A DNA stretch of 64,000 nucleotides, from contig JAODTK010002110.1 of the NCBI GenBank assembly GCA_026419785.1, forward strand, positions 434,001 to 498,000. Direction: 5' to 3'. Source of the DNA: Sclerodactyla briareus. Lineage: Eukaryota > Echinodermata > Holothuroidea > Dendrochirotida > Sclerodactylidae. Of the stretch, positions 47,519 through 60,359 are shown one piece after another (positions within the stretch are counted from its first letter, which is position 1; each line of letters opens with the position of its first letter). The position numbers were made by a program, and so were the translations under genes. Under the pieces are notes generated by a model. The model did no database searches, was not told the DNA's origin, and was given only the letters and a program-made list of their open reading frames with translations.

Positions 47519-47566
47519 CTGTACCAATGCGGCATTGATGCTGCAACATCGCATATTCATCCTATC
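47519..47566 (-). CDS. Possible N-terminal TIMP exon
   Basis: A GTGAGT donor on the minus strand follows a short frame containing Cys-rich QHQCRIG or, in another frame, RCCSINAALVQ. The first of these splices in phase to AFKGTI. The expected N-terminal CxC and the signal peptide are not clearly visible, so this is tentative. Confidence 0.3.
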
Positions 47567-48119
47567 GAATATTTCCCCCCGTGAAGCAATCCAACGTTCT
47601 TCTTCAATTAGGAGTTGCTTTTACCTAATCCTACAATTTAATCCCTCAAAAAACAAGAGCCCAAGGTACTGTGGTTCCTTGCCTATGCAATTCAGGAGGT
47701 TGAACATTGGCTCGAAGGGGAAAATAAACCCAAAATGGCGTATGTACACGTCCCTGCATAATGTGCGAATAGACTTCGTTTTCCCCGCTTCCTGATCGCC
47801 TATTTTTTCCAAGATTTTTGTGGGTATTAATGTGTGCAGCCGAATCAGTGTCGCACACGGTACGTTTAGACGTCAAACTGCCATTGCTCCCTCATGACCT
47901 TTGATACAAAATCATTATCATCTCATTAAACTGTAACCGTGAACAGGCTGATACAATACCATTGCAGTTGTTGGCACATCCCCTCCTCCTGATGTCATCA
48001 CCCAGAATTTCAAGAAAATAAAATTCCATGATTTTTCCATGATAAAATTTCGGAATTCTAAGGTCAAAAGTTTACCTAGTTGCCAGTCTCAGACAGCTCT
48101 GGAAAGCCACCTTTCCACG

Positions 48120-49200
48120 CTTTGAAGAATCAAGTAAAGCTGGAAACCCTGATGAAAATCGGGCCTACGGTTGTCTAGATCTTGAACATTTTATGACCTG
48201 GCTTCTAAGCCCCGCCGAACTGATAATATTATATTTAAATCAGCACCAGTAACAACAGGGACAATCTACTCACTATCCACCACCCAAGAATGGACTAATA
48301 CCTCTTCCGTTTTCCACTTGTCGTGCTCACAAGATATTTTCAACAAAGCTACTTTGAGCCACGCCTCGCATGAATAATAATGAGCACCAACAACACAATA
48401 CCAAAGTATTTATTAGCTTTCTCCCACTGATTTCATTCACACCAGAATAAGTTTTGACGGAATCGACCTATTGTTGTCAAGATATTGGCTTTTTTATGAT
48501 TTTTTGCTTCAAAGCCCTGCCCACTCATTAATAAAGACATAGCACAAAGAATCCATAGAGATCATCTACTCACTATGGGAGAGTGTGGGAGTAATACTTC
48601 TTTCCGTCTTCTTCCGTATTGTTTTCACAACAAATTTTTCTGCGAAAACTTATTTGGCCTCACCCCCATGAATCTAATGAGGAACCGACAATATATACCG
48701 TAGTATTTTATAAGCACTCTCACTGATGTCACCAAAAAAAAATTGACGGAAATCGGACCTATGGTTGTCGAGATATGCACTTTTATGATTTAGCCCCGCC
48801 CCGCCCCTTAAGAAGAATAATAAGGACGCACACATCAATACCCAACGGGTAATTTTTAAGCACCCATCCCTGATATCACCAAACAATTTTGACGGAAATC
48901 GGACTTATGGTTGTCGAGATATTGACATTTTTCGGATTTGGCTTCTAAGCCCGCCCACCCTGAGAAACATGTGAATTATCTTCTCACTATGGGCCATCCC
49001 ACAGTGAGGGGGTATGCCTGCTTCCACTCATCGTGTTCACAAGATTTTCACGGGAACTACTCTAAGCCCCGCCCCTCCTTAATATTAAATGAGGACTACC
49101 ATACAATACCAAGTATTTGTTGGCACTCCCCACTGATTCACCCAATACGTTGACCGGAATCGGACCAACGGTTGTTGAGATATTGCCATTTAATATTTTT
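48120..49200. repeat. Tandem repeat, about 290-bp unit
   Basis: ATCGGACCTATGGTTGTCGA-GATAT or variants recur near 48,152, 48,458, 48,750, 48,893 and 49,157. Intervening CTTCTAAGCCCCGCCC, ATAATGAG and CAATACCAAAGTATT motifs keep their order. No coding potential. Confidence 0.75.
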
Positions 49201-49332
49201 GCTTCAATCTAACCAAAATCCATCGACTAACCAGAAAAAGGGCACATCTTCTCACCATGTCAGAACCTAGATACAATTTCAGTCTTATTAATTTTTCCTC
49301 TTCTTGATAGCGGTGTCTCCAGCAGTGGCACA

Positions 49333-49375
49333 GACACACACACATATATACACACGTATACACACATACGCCAAC
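49333..49375. repeat. CA/TA microsatellite
   Basis: An interrupted (CA)n run with TATA units. Confidence 0.9.
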
Positions 49376-49379
49376 CTGA

Positions 49380-50900
49380 CTATATAGATTCCTTTGCTAT
49401 CGCAAGTAACCAAAAAATCATCCTCTCTCGAGGAAAATGTTCAAATTCATACCTCCCACCGCATCTGCATCTAGAATCCTAGTCTACCAATCTAATGGCC
49501 TTTATTATTGGTGGACTGTCACATGCTGCTGACCCAATATACCCACCCAACCAGCCGCTACTTTGACAGGTGATATTCGACCCGTAGTATTTTGCATCAA
49601 TTTCAAGATAGATACAGGATAGATGCAGGTTCAGTGTTTTTAAGTTTTTTTATGCAAAGTATTGTTCGGACCTGTTTTGCATATTCTTTCAGATTGTATC
49701 TGTACGTATCTTATCCACTATACGGTACAAAGAGGAAACCTTTATTTATAACTCGAAGTAGATTGTATATGCCAAGAATTATGTTAACCGATTTCTGGTT
49801 AAACTGTATTAGATGAGTTTTAGTTTTTTTTTTTTTTTTTTTATATACGACGAATATATTGACAGCTGCCGGTATCGGCAGGAAGACGGACCGACAAATG
49901 TTATAAAAATTCTCGTCTCAGTCCGCAAGTTCCCCCCCCCCCCCCCCCCCCCCCTATAACTGCATGGTACGGAATAAATAATTACGATCAACCTCACAAA
50001 AGGGGCTAGAGCAAGAACGCTTCTTGACGGATTACTAAACCGACCACAGGGATGATGGGGGCTTCTTCGACGACACACACAACCAACGTCAGAGTCAAGA
50101 GCAAACTAGTGTGTTTCATCCCCATTGTCCTTCAGTGCCAGCATGGGTGATAAACTTCTGGGAAATAACAAGAACGTGAGAACGTGTATGATTCCCGTGT
50201 TCATTCACTGTACCAACATCTTGAAGTAGTACGATTCATCTGCGCGTTTGTTAAGTGGGGGGAGGGGGGGGGTATAGATGGGTAAAGTGAGAGGATGGGT
50301 ATCTTTGCCGAAGTGGTTGGCGGTTTATGGGTAACTACTCCAAAATATCGTCATTAATTTCTGGATGATCAGAAATCCTTTTGTTTCTCCCTCTTGATAT
50401 AAGCCTGTTCGTGATTACAGTTTGATGATGTTAATGAAATTGTGTCATGAGGGAACAAATGACAGTCCGACGTTGAACGTACAGTGTGGCAGAACAATCT
50501 TTCGAAACTCTCCTCCCGAAAAGCCTGCCACATAAACTGTACAGCCCCCCCCCCCCATACTGATTAAACAACATATTAACATTCCGAAACATAATAAATT
50601 GGGTTGGGTTAAATAGTGGTGACATTTTTAAAATAAGCTGTAACACTATATCACTATGAAGGGAATCTCGTCTATCCCCCCCCCCCCCCACCCCCCGAAC
50701 TGTTCAGTGATGCTCATGCCGCAACCAAGAACTGGCATTTTTGGAACTGATCAGGCGCATATTACGGGGCCATGGCCACTGGCCTGGGTAGAACCCTAGT
50801 CCCGGCAATCAACAATAGCGCGCCTATACTGAATTGACACTGGTGTGCAGAATGAAGGATAAACAATACATTGCTTGTGCCAGTGTAGCTCACACAGGGA
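49380..50900. other. Non-coding stretch with T, C and G homopolymers
   Basis: A poly-T tract lies at about 49,823-49,843, a C run at about 49,933-49,954, a G run near 50,260 and C runs near 50,544 and 50,678. No exon is seen. Confidence 0.4.
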
Positions 50901-50958
50901 CGTTCTTTCTCACTGCCTTGTTCGCTCGGAACAGAATAGTTTTTCCTCCCTAAGTTTA

Positions 50959-51180
50959 GCGATGCGGTTCTGTTTCATTGGATTCACTCTATATATTTCA
51001 GCGGCAATTTCTCTCTCCGTGGCTTTGACTAATCTGGTTGGACAACTTTCCTTATTCCGCCGTTACTCAACTGATGTCCGCTCTAATACAATACGTTTGC
51101 ATTCCACCAACCAACCTCAGTTATACCCCGTCACACGGGGCGACGGGAACGTCCTGCGCGACATCCTCGGCGTTCTGTAA
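50959..51180 (+). CDS. Possible first exon or small gene: signal peptide or signal anchor
   Basis: The internal ATG at 50,959 gives a 73-codon frame starting MRFCFIGFTLYISAAISLSV, a hydrophobic N terminus typical of a signal peptide or type II membrane anchor. A basic, Ser/Thr-rich stretch follows, then VTRGDGNVLRDILGVL. The stop TAA overlaps a donor-like GTAAGA, so the frame could instead be exon 1 of a longer gene, such as a Golgi enzyme with a stem region. No downstream exon could be identified, and no family is recognised. Confidence 0.4.
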   Translation, partial: AMRFCFIGFTLYISAAISLSVALTNLVGQLSLFRRYSTDVRSNTIRLHSTNQPQLYPVTRGDGNVLRDILGVL

Positions 51181-51579
51181 GAATTGACACAACGCTGGTC
51201 CTTACCCCATCTGATCTTTCGCTGCCATGGTGTCACAGTTCGGTCCGCTGACTGCACCAATGTTGCCAGCTCACGCTTCCTCTCGCATAGCCCAGAGATG
51301 ACATAGTAGTGATCCTTTTTTTCTACGTCCAGTTCAGCATTCGTGATATTGGTATATCTAGCCTCATGAGATTGCTAAGACACACACAGGTCTCACTGAA
51401 TGATCCTAGCCAGATTTGCCACACCGCGTCAGACGTCTGATCCATATGCACCCCAACTCCGTCAAAATTAAGCACCAATGTACTGTAGCTCAAACCGCAC
51501 ATGTACCGTACCAGTTGACGCAATATACAGCATGTCAATAAATGTTTTACCTTTGATCTTCATAATGGTTAAAATCCTT

Positions 51580-51830
51580 AGTCACTCAATGAACATTCCA
51601 CGTGATGGGCCTCAGGGCATACTGGGCCGTTGGCCCTAAAGCCCTGGGCACCCTGAGGATACAGCTATTAGACAATCATCATGAACGAACTTCAGCACTG
51701 CAACAGAACTTGTAGGAGATACAAGATTTTGCGGTATTCATATGGTGGGCTCTAGGGCCCCAACTGGGCTCACTGGTCCAAAATTCCCGACCACCCCCAA
51801 TGACCCCCTACCCAGGACATTACAATGTCA
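51580..51830. repeat. Degenerate GGGCC-type repeat
   Basis: Two units near 51,605 and 51,740 with ATGGGCCTCAGGGC / GTGGGCTCTAGGGCCC and nearby TACAAGATTTTGCG. They resemble the sub-array of the 2.84-kb duplication. Confidence 0.4.
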
Positions 51831-52089
51831 TTGACACACGGGACACAATTATTAGCAGCTTCAGTGCGGTGCGTTACCTACAATATTCATTTCAGTGTGC
51901 AGGAATTAGTGATTCAATTGACACCTTGCATAAGGGCAATCACTTGGTTAGATTAATTGACTGCAGATCATCTAATTCATGGTACGCCTGACGTTATGTA
52001 CATTACTGTCCTGACTATATATTTCAAATGTGTGTCCACTTGGTGTTATCAACTGCTTTCATACCTATACCCATCCTGAAGAAGTCACT

Positions 52090-53515
52090 TTAAATCCATC
52101 TGCAAAAGATTATAGTCCCGTGACCTTGAGCTCAATCATATTAAGCTGTATACCACTTTGTATCACCCAAGAGTAAGATTATGTGAATAACAGTATGCTT
52201 TAAGATGGGCAGGACTGCATGCCATGCATTTATTAAATGATGTCATTTCTCACTGTACGGTCAAAAAACTGCGTTGTAATGTTGCTGGGCTAGATGCTGA
52301 GAAATGTTTCGATTCGTTTTGCCTATTTTTAATAAACTTACATCATCCTTCCTGCTTATCCAGGCATTTCTCTATAATTGGTACAGGAATTTGAATGCAA
52401 TTGTGAAGTGGAAGGGGTTTTTATATCTGTCTTCCGGTTTTCAGAGTATCTCGGTTCCAGACAGGAAGTGGGTTTTTGTTCGCCTCACCTATTCAATTCA
52501 AATATTTTGAAATGATCTTTATGGAGCTTCAGTGCTCTCAATACTGGTGTTGTTATTGGGGTCGCTTTACAATGCGTTTGCATATGCGGATGCTATTCCT
52601 TGTTGGCAATTTCTGCATCTGGTCGCCAGAACTTCGCACCTGTGTGCAGGATAGTGCCAGATGCGGTTAATTTTCATGAAGATAAATCCCTACTGTATGT
52701 TAGTAGGGTGTTGCCCTCTCGAAGAGGAACTCACTCTATATGAAGGGTTCAGATATGCAGAATATGGAGTAAGCTGGAAATTATGGCAATGTCTTTAATT
52801 CTAAGATATAGATTAGATCCATATTAATCAGCGGTTGCCAATGTAGACAATCTTTTATGGCTTCTCTGCTGGATGTGTATCCAGGGCTTCTCCCCAGTGC
52901 CCAATCCACCTAATTCAAAAAAGTATTGCCAGCCTACTTAGTCTATGGCAGGATTGTATGAATATTAGTGATCACGTGATAACGATTGCAATTTACCAGG
53001 TAAGATTATTAAACGGGGCTTAGGTTTAGCAAACGTCATCATACAGCTATTACGGCTCTTGGGGTTGCCAATGTTGAGGATATTATTCACAGAAAGTCTG
53101 TCATATTTCATTAGGAATCTTCAAGTATCAGCCACCCTAGAGGATATTTGTTCCTATAATCTTGCATAACTATTTGCTCTATGGCAGGTCACTCGTAGGT
53201 CAATTGTGGGTAGGGTTTATCAGTGGAAATAGTTCGCCGTGAGCTTGTTTTTCAACCCCCCGGTGGGAGTGATCAGTGACAAATTTATTAGGCCACATTC
53301 AGACGAGCAGAAGCTGGTTGTCCTATTTAACAACTCCATTTTATTATATTTTTGACTGATATATTATAGATTTGTATGTTGTGCATATTATTTTTGTAGA
53401 TAGAAAGTGTGATTTGATGGTACACAATAGCAAATGTTATATTTTGTATGTGCATGTTAACCATGTTCTCCACAGATTTGGAGGTGAAATAAATAAATAA
53501 ATAAAAATTCATTTA
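52090..53515 (+). mobile_element. Dead LINE with reverse-transcriptase remnants and 3' tail
   Basis: Broken frames carry, in the right order, DYSPVTLSSII (52,110-52,142), RQEVGFCSPHLFNS around 52,465 (the RQG..SP.LFN region) and AFAYADAI at 52,577-52,600, where the catalytic YADD box has become YADA. Downstream is a long AT-rich 3' region ending in GGAGGTGAAATAAATAAATA, the short-repeat tail typical of CR1-like elements. Many stops and shifts occur. No endonuclease domain was found upstream, so it is 5'-truncated. Confidence 0.75.
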
Positions 53516-53519
53516 GATT

Positions 53520-54350
53520 TTGGAAGAATTCCAGTTTTGTCGGAAATGGTTGGGGGTGAAAAATAGGGAACAGGAATGCTCTCCAGGATGGTCCGCTTCG
53601 TAATTCGAGGTTAGAATTAAGCGAGAAATTGAGCGCAAATGGAAGGGGCCGTGTCTTCCTTAGTTTATCCACCCCCGCATTCATATGATTTGGGTTGAGT
53701 CAAATGGAGAAGACACGGAGGATAACGCAACCAGTGGGGGGCGGGGGGGGCACTAGTACAGGATAAGGACACCAATTTTTAAGTTACCGGTATAACTTAT
53801 TAGCAAGAGACCATTATTGGATTTCCCCGAACATTTATTCCAAATTCTGTACTAGTGAACTCAAAACCTTTTTTTTTGACGTTGCATAGAAATTTTGGAT
53901 TAGAAGAAGCTTTTATGTTATACTAATACAGTAAATATGCAGTGTAAATTCGAATATGGTGAAAAGCTACCGAAGTCAACATGGTATTTTCACTCACCAG
54001 TAGGCTAGTATAGGTGTAGTGCTATCCTTCCCGATGTTACGTAGGTCTGTATTTGCCAACGCCGGACGAGGCAGATATCTGAATTTTAGCATTACGAGGG
54101 GATGGGATCGGTTAATATGACTGGTACATGCATATCACTTTTCCTGAGCTTCCACTTCAGAAGTCCTAAGAAATACGAGACAGATCACCGCGAGATCGAC
54201 CACAGACAGAGCCGATCATTGAGAATGCAGTCATAAACGTGATCAGCAGAGTTTGGTGTCAGCTGGCATGGCACATGTTCTACATTAAATAACTCGCCGT
54301 ATCAAGGACTAACTTGGTCGGGATTGTATGCCTGCGATGATGATACTGCA
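53520..54350. other. Non-coding stretch, nothing recognised
   Basis: No supported gene or repeat between the LINE tail and the hAT-like element. Confidence 0.35.
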
Positions 54351-54360
54351 AAGCCGTATC

Positions 54361-55798
54361 CAGGGGCGGACGCCAGGTTTTTATGATAGAGGGGGGAAGA
54401 TTTGGCATGGATGGCTGACATGGGGAGGGGTCTTAAGGGAAGGGGGTGCGGCGATTTTTCAGCCATTAATACTGCTTCAGATGCAAAATGGGTCACATTT
54501 GATACACTTTTGTAGTGATCTACTCAACGAGTTTTTTGACAAACATCCATAAATTTCTGGAAAAATTAGAATGCATGACAATTTTCCAGGCAGGTCATAT
54601 TTCATTCGGATACACATGACAAAACAATCACACCCGATGAATGAAAACTGTACCTACGTTATGTACAGGTAGACAGGCTTACGTTTTTTTAGAAAAAATG
54701 CAGGTTGTAGCGAAAGATGGTGGTAAATCAAAATAAAAGCAAATGACAAGTTGTTAGTTAATTTTTCTGTAATACCAAATAGAATCACTCTAGGGAAAAG
54801 CAATTAGAAGCATCCAAATTATTCAAGCTGCAAAAAAATGATATTTACTCCTCAGACGTACACTCGTACAAAAAATGGTGGGTAAAATTACTACAATGAG
54901 TCGTTTGAATGAAATCACCATAGTAATGTCCCCAAATCACTCATTGGTAACTTTAAACACAATTTTTTTAGAGTGTCACAATGCAAACGAGAATTTGAGT
55001 CATTCATATTCAACACCTACATAAATAACGACGCTCGTGCATATGTCAACTACCAACTAGTCCTCCAGGCTCTCTTCTTGCCCTTCTTGTTTGGAATCCC
55101 CTTCAAATAGGGAGTTTACAGCTGCATGGTTGACTAAGTGTCACACTCGCCCACATCGAATAAAGGCAAGAGCGCTGATATGATGCCATAAACACATCCG
55201 ATTGGGGGTAGGCGTGTCCAAAAACACTAGCAAATCATGAATGAAACGTATAAGAGTCTAAGACATTGAAATAGTCATGAGAGTTGCAATCTAATAAACA
55301 AACATCATACAGCAGAAGTCTGAATTGTTTTGCTAATGATTAGCTCTCATCGATATAAGCCACTGGATGAGAAAGCACTAATTCAATTGATTAGGAATCG
55401 TCAAGTATAAGTTTTCGTCATGTGTTTTGTCACATCAATTAAAAATGATTCCCACAATGTAATTACAATGCCACGTGGTCACAATAAGGCCGGAAGGCGC
55501 CTGCGAAGTTTGCAAGCGAACATTGAGGTCCTTACCAAATATTACAAACGGTGGTATTAATGACCACGTGTTCTCAAAACAGTAAACATACCGCTACATT
55601 GCGAACGCTATTACCGCAACAGTTTGAGTCTCGATTTGAGTCGTGATGAGAACGAATAGAAAAATAACCTAAGTGGGATAACGTACTTTGGACACTTCAA
55701 CCCACCCGCGGCGAAAGCGTGTGCATTAAAACATCAATCTGTTCGATTTTATTTCCCCCCCCCCACCCCCCGCCCCCCCCCCCCGTGGCGCCGCTCTG
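54361..55798. mobile_element. Non-autonomous hAT-like element, second copy of family
   Basis: Starts CAGGGGCGGACGCCAGG and ends CGTGGCGCCGCTCTG, inverted termini, with flanking 8-mers GCCGTATC (54,353-54,360) and GCCGTAAC (55,799-55,806), matching at 7 of 8 positions. Near the left end GGGGAGGGGTCTTAAGGGAA and CTTCAGATGCAA match the interior of the 34,150 element, and a C-rich run sits beside the right terminus in both. No transposase frame. Confidence 0.8.
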
Positions 55799-55806
55799 GC
55801 CGTAAC

Positions 55807-56690
55807 GAGCAGAGTACCGTGAGGCATTATCTCTCATCAGCTTGGTGGATATTAGCGTAGCTTAAACTGTACAAGGCCTGCCTAACCAACGGGGGGTTAG
55901 TAACAGTGGATATAGCTAGGCCTCTCCGCCAAGAGGAGGCCTAAAGACCCGTAGCACATTTGTTGGTGGGACGACTATAGGAGGCTGTAGTGACCTCCAC
56001 TGGAGACTTTGTCGGGAAGAACGTCAAAAAATATCGGGGGCGGAGAGCGAAATTAGAACAGCAACCAAGAAGAAGGAGGTTGAGATATTTTAGCACTATG
56101 CCATTCTTTGAGTGCTGGGTTTTGGAGTTTCTATCGAAATTGGACACATTTTCTCAAAATTTGTTAATCAGGAGAGGAAATTAGCCAAAATAGTAATTTT
56201 TGGCAATTTTTCACGGTTGTTCAAGATATTCGTTGATTAGGCTAGAAAACAATTACCCGATTATTTGATTTTTTTTTAACATGGCAGGAAGCCTGAGTAC
56301 AAAATACAGGTTTACCTTTCGGTTGAAAAGCAAAGACGAGTGAAATGCTGGCACTGGTATCGGGTAAAACCTAAGAAAAGTCAAGATGTTGTTTGTTCAA
56401 CTATCAGGACGACATAGACCGATGAATGTCCACAATGGTATTTGTCAATAATTGATGACCGGTTACCCATATGGGCGACTCGGGAAAACGAGTGGGTTCA
56501 TGAACAGCAACTTCGCCTTTTTTCGCGATTTCTGCATGTGTTTCAACCACTTTGACCTGATCTTAGAGGTCATTCAAAGAGAGCAATTTGCCAGTTAGCA
56601 AATGACAACATAGAGATCTAGAACATAATAGAGGTGGGTATAGTTGCCAGCCCTTATAGGTGCGCTACCATATGAATAACACTAATCAGT
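55807..56690. other. Non-coding stretch, nothing recognised
   Basis: Contains a GGCCT-rich short hairpin near 55,918-55,942 (TAGGCCTCTCC...GGAGGCCTA). No exon supported. Confidence 0.4.
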
Positions 56691-57330
56691 GACCACTTTC
56701 ACATTCATCAGGACTGATTGTTGACTGGAAATGTGACTAAAATTGCCTGGATTATGCAAATTGTGGCCCAAGGGGGGGCTTACCCGACTTCCATGATTGA
56801 CCCATTCTGAAAAAAAATAATATGCCAGGACCAACTGTGGACCGCACTCAATACCTATCCTGGGAAATCCATCAAACCTGAACAGTTGCATATATTAAGC
56901 GAATTAAACACAGTGAATGGCCTCCTTGACCAGAATCTAATTCGAATTTGGGGGGACTGAAGGTAGACCACATCCCACCAAGTTTCATGAAAATCAATCG
57001 AATATTGAAATTTCACATAATTATGCAAAGTATAAACCGTGAATACTCCAGTGAGCCTGAATCCATGTTAAACATTTCGGAACTAAAGGTAAACCAAACC
57101 CACTAGGTTTCATGAAAATTCGACGACTTAGGATTCACACATAAATGCGAAAATAAGGGACACATGGAATGACCTCCAATGACCCCGAATCCTTGTTCAA
57201 AACATCGCGGGACTGAAGGTAGGCCATATCACGGTTTCATAAAAAAAAATCCGACGCATAAATTAATTTACGACGGCTGAAATCTGAGTTTCATCCTGTA
57301 CCCTTGTGCCAAATCAAATCACCATCGCAC
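56690..57330. repeat. Tandem repeat with CACCAAGTTTCATGAAAAT core
   Basis: Units near 56,978 and 57,098 carry (A)CCAAGTTTCATGAAAATC or CTAGGTTTCATGAAAATTC, a further copy near 57,220 reads ACGGTTTCATAAAAA, and each is followed by ATAATTATGCAAA-like sequence and TGACC motifs. Same family as 2,250-2,680. Confidence 0.5.
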
Positions 57331-57805
57331 CAACGGTTCGTCCGCTATCTTGCAAACGAGCTTAAAAAATTACGAAGAATAGGGCTATACCCTATAGTGA
57401 CCTTCCTTGCCCAAAAATCTAAATAGATCAAAATACAAAAACAACTTCAACAATATCGGTCTTACCGATATTTCGGAGCAACTCCTACTAACGAGGAAAT
57501 GTGATACCAACACATTAATACACCACGCAAAGTGATCGATGATCGCTTCATGCAGGCTGATTCATGCTGATTGTATACAAGTTGCACATGTGTATCTCGG
57601 GATATCCTGAGGGCAGAATCGATCCAGCATAGGAGGCTAAACTTCCATCTGGCCAGAAAGAAAATCCAATGAGGGTCTATTTTTTCTTAAAAGGGAACAC
57701 CTGGACAGATGTACCTCAGGTGTGAAGGTGGTGTGCACCTCGTTCAGGGTTATTCCTCGACAGAAAATCAAAATTGATTATAAACTAATTAATCAACCTC
57801 GGCGA

Positions 57806-57870
57806 TGATGGGCTGGGGAAAGGAACGTGCGCCCGATACCAGGATCGAGTCCCGACCGAGAATCATGTAA
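57806..57870 (+). other. tRNA-like sequence (possible SINE head)
   Basis: GATGGGCTGGGGAA resembles an A box and GGATCGAGTCCCG a B box, about 30 bases apart, on the plus strand. Pairing in a cloverleaf is not obvious. Confidence 0.35.
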
Positions 57871-57899
57871 ATAGATATTTGAGTGGAAAGCGGATAGGA

Positions 57900-60350
57900 G
57901 TGATACCGGTTACCGGTGATTGTGATCATTCAAGACGCTATAGCAGCGCAGGCTGTACCTGATATGTGTCAGCTGTCAGAGTTGGAGCCATATCCCATTT
58001 TTACTATTCAATTTTATTTCGCGAAACGTTCACTTATCGCTTTTTCAAGCCTATCCGTCCATTGCCGTGTTTTGATCGAAATATTATCGGTGCGGAGTCT
58101 TCGTTATGCAAATGATACTGCAAAATAATTGGAGAAAGGAGTGACTTGAATTTTCAAGGATGCCGATGAGATAATGCAAGTCCTGGACTTGCCCTCTTGT
58201 TTGATTAATTTAATGCATATCTTATACTGGTATGGTATGAAACACAGGCGGTAACTAATATTTCAGGATTCCAGTTAGCTGCGATCATAAATATTGTCTC
58301 CCGCGAGTCGCGATCCACCTCGCAATCGATATCTATGATTAGAAACATCTGTCAGTATCACCTGTTAACTTGAAAACACTAGATAACTGGACATTGTGGT
58401 AACGAAATATCGCATCCATGTTGTCCACAATATGATGCTGTATGGCAGATTGCGATGTGTGAATGAACAACGCCTCAACCAGGATGCATTGGCATTAACT
58501 AAATTATTAGAAAAGATAAAGTGGATATATAAACCACAAATAATATTGATTGCTCCTAAGTCTTTCATATACCAGTCAATTATTATATACCCAGATCAGT
58601 CCATTCCCGGTCAGCTGACCATGTTTGATCCTGCGATATAAAACACGCTAGCAGAGCAGCCAGCCGGTGACAATAACAGCAAATCAAAGGACAAGGCTGG
58701 TAGCCAGGTTTAACCCTTACAAATTTTCTCATTGTGGTATATTTATGACCTAGACTGTGCCCAACTTCAGTACTTCGCTTCAAGCCTAAGTTTTGCTTTG
58801 GCAATTGTTTTCACGAATATTTTGACCAGGCAAACCTTCAGGAGCAAGGATGCAAGTGTTTGAGGGTACATTACTGGAATCCATAGCGTCCAGCGATATC
58901 GAGTTGACAGGCCGCTACATCGACAAAACTACACAATACTAGTCAGCTTGATTTTTTTCTCCAAAACGTCAGTTCCAGCGTCCGCTACCAGTTATATCAT
59001 GTACCATCCTAGACATGGGTTCCCAATTAGGATTACAGATTCCTATTGTGTTGGGGTCAGGTTTGCGGTCAGCAAGGTCAATCCGGTGTATGAGCTTCCT
59101 TACCGTACATGAACCCTATGATCATAGTGTGGATGAGGGTCATTAGGGTGCGAGAACAGGAGAATCATTAACAATTCATATTTATAGAATGACCAAAACC
59201 AAAGCATTCTGGACTGTTACCCCATTGACCCAACGGAAGCAGCAATAGTGCTGTAGCCTGTTTGCAGATTTTCTTAGTATTATCACTATGCCCCTCCAAT
59301 GACCTGTCAGCTACGGTAGTACCTGCGGCCCCTGACAAACACAGAGGTAATGGTAACCCAATTATTCACTCCTTTAATCCCTGAAACCCCGTAGGTAGCA
59401 CTAGTCATTGTAACAATGAACGAGTATTGTAGTAATCCAATCAGGAGCATTTTGCAGTTTTCCACTAATGACCTATTAGGCCTCGTCTTTCCACTGACGG
59501 GATGGACGTTAACATTGGTGAATCACAAGCTCAGCTAGTCGAGCAAAAAATCCTACTCATACTATGTAGTATTGGATTCAACAGCAAATTTCACCAAAGA
59601 TCTCAATGCACTTCCACAGATATTGCTTTAACAATGTGGACCAGGTACACACTGAGTCCTGGAGTGTAAGTTGCTGCCTCTTCAGTGGAGGTTGTACTCA
59701 GGACTCTCATAGGTCACTATAAATTACGTTGGTGGTGGAGCAATGGGGGGGGGGGGGGTCACACCCACAAAAACTGATACATTCTCCACAGAATGAAATC
59801 TGTTGAACCCAGGTTGTATGTCAGTGTTGCTTCCTATAACATGGCCCAAGCAAAGCCTCGGACGTACTACCTCAAACAGACTAAACAACCTGAATGCTAA
59901 AAATGTGGTGTTGAACATCCTCAATTCACAGGGATTCCAACGAATTAGGCGTTCCTGGTAGCATGCCATGGAAATTTGTTGGGAGTCATAAGTAGGATAT
60001 AAGCATCAAATGATAGAGCAGTTACATTCCCTTCAATGTATTTGCCTGTAATGGCCGATAAGTAGTAAAAACAATGAAATATTAAGAAAAAATGCAAGTT
60101 GCAAGGGATGTAAGAATAAAAGATCAAAGTCTACAGACAGAATGTTACGAGTAAAGGACATTGACACCCACACAGATATTGCATTCAAGCACTAAACAAT
60201 TCTTGGGAAAACGGCAGGATATATAATTTTCAACAACATTAAAAAAGTGCAGACAGCTGAAACAAACCTCACAGTCCCTTTTTCTGGTGGAGTATGGATG
60301 AAAATATGTCATGTAGTAAATTCTTGGAGCCATTCTGGTAGAGACTGATG
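57900..60350. other. Non-coding stretch, nothing recognised
   Basis: Frames such as 58,396-58,641 lack splice support and family similarity. A G run is present near 59,745. Scattered GGGTCAGG motifs near 59,054 suggest a decayed family F copy. Confidence 0.35.
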
Positions 60351-60359
60351 AACGAAGCA

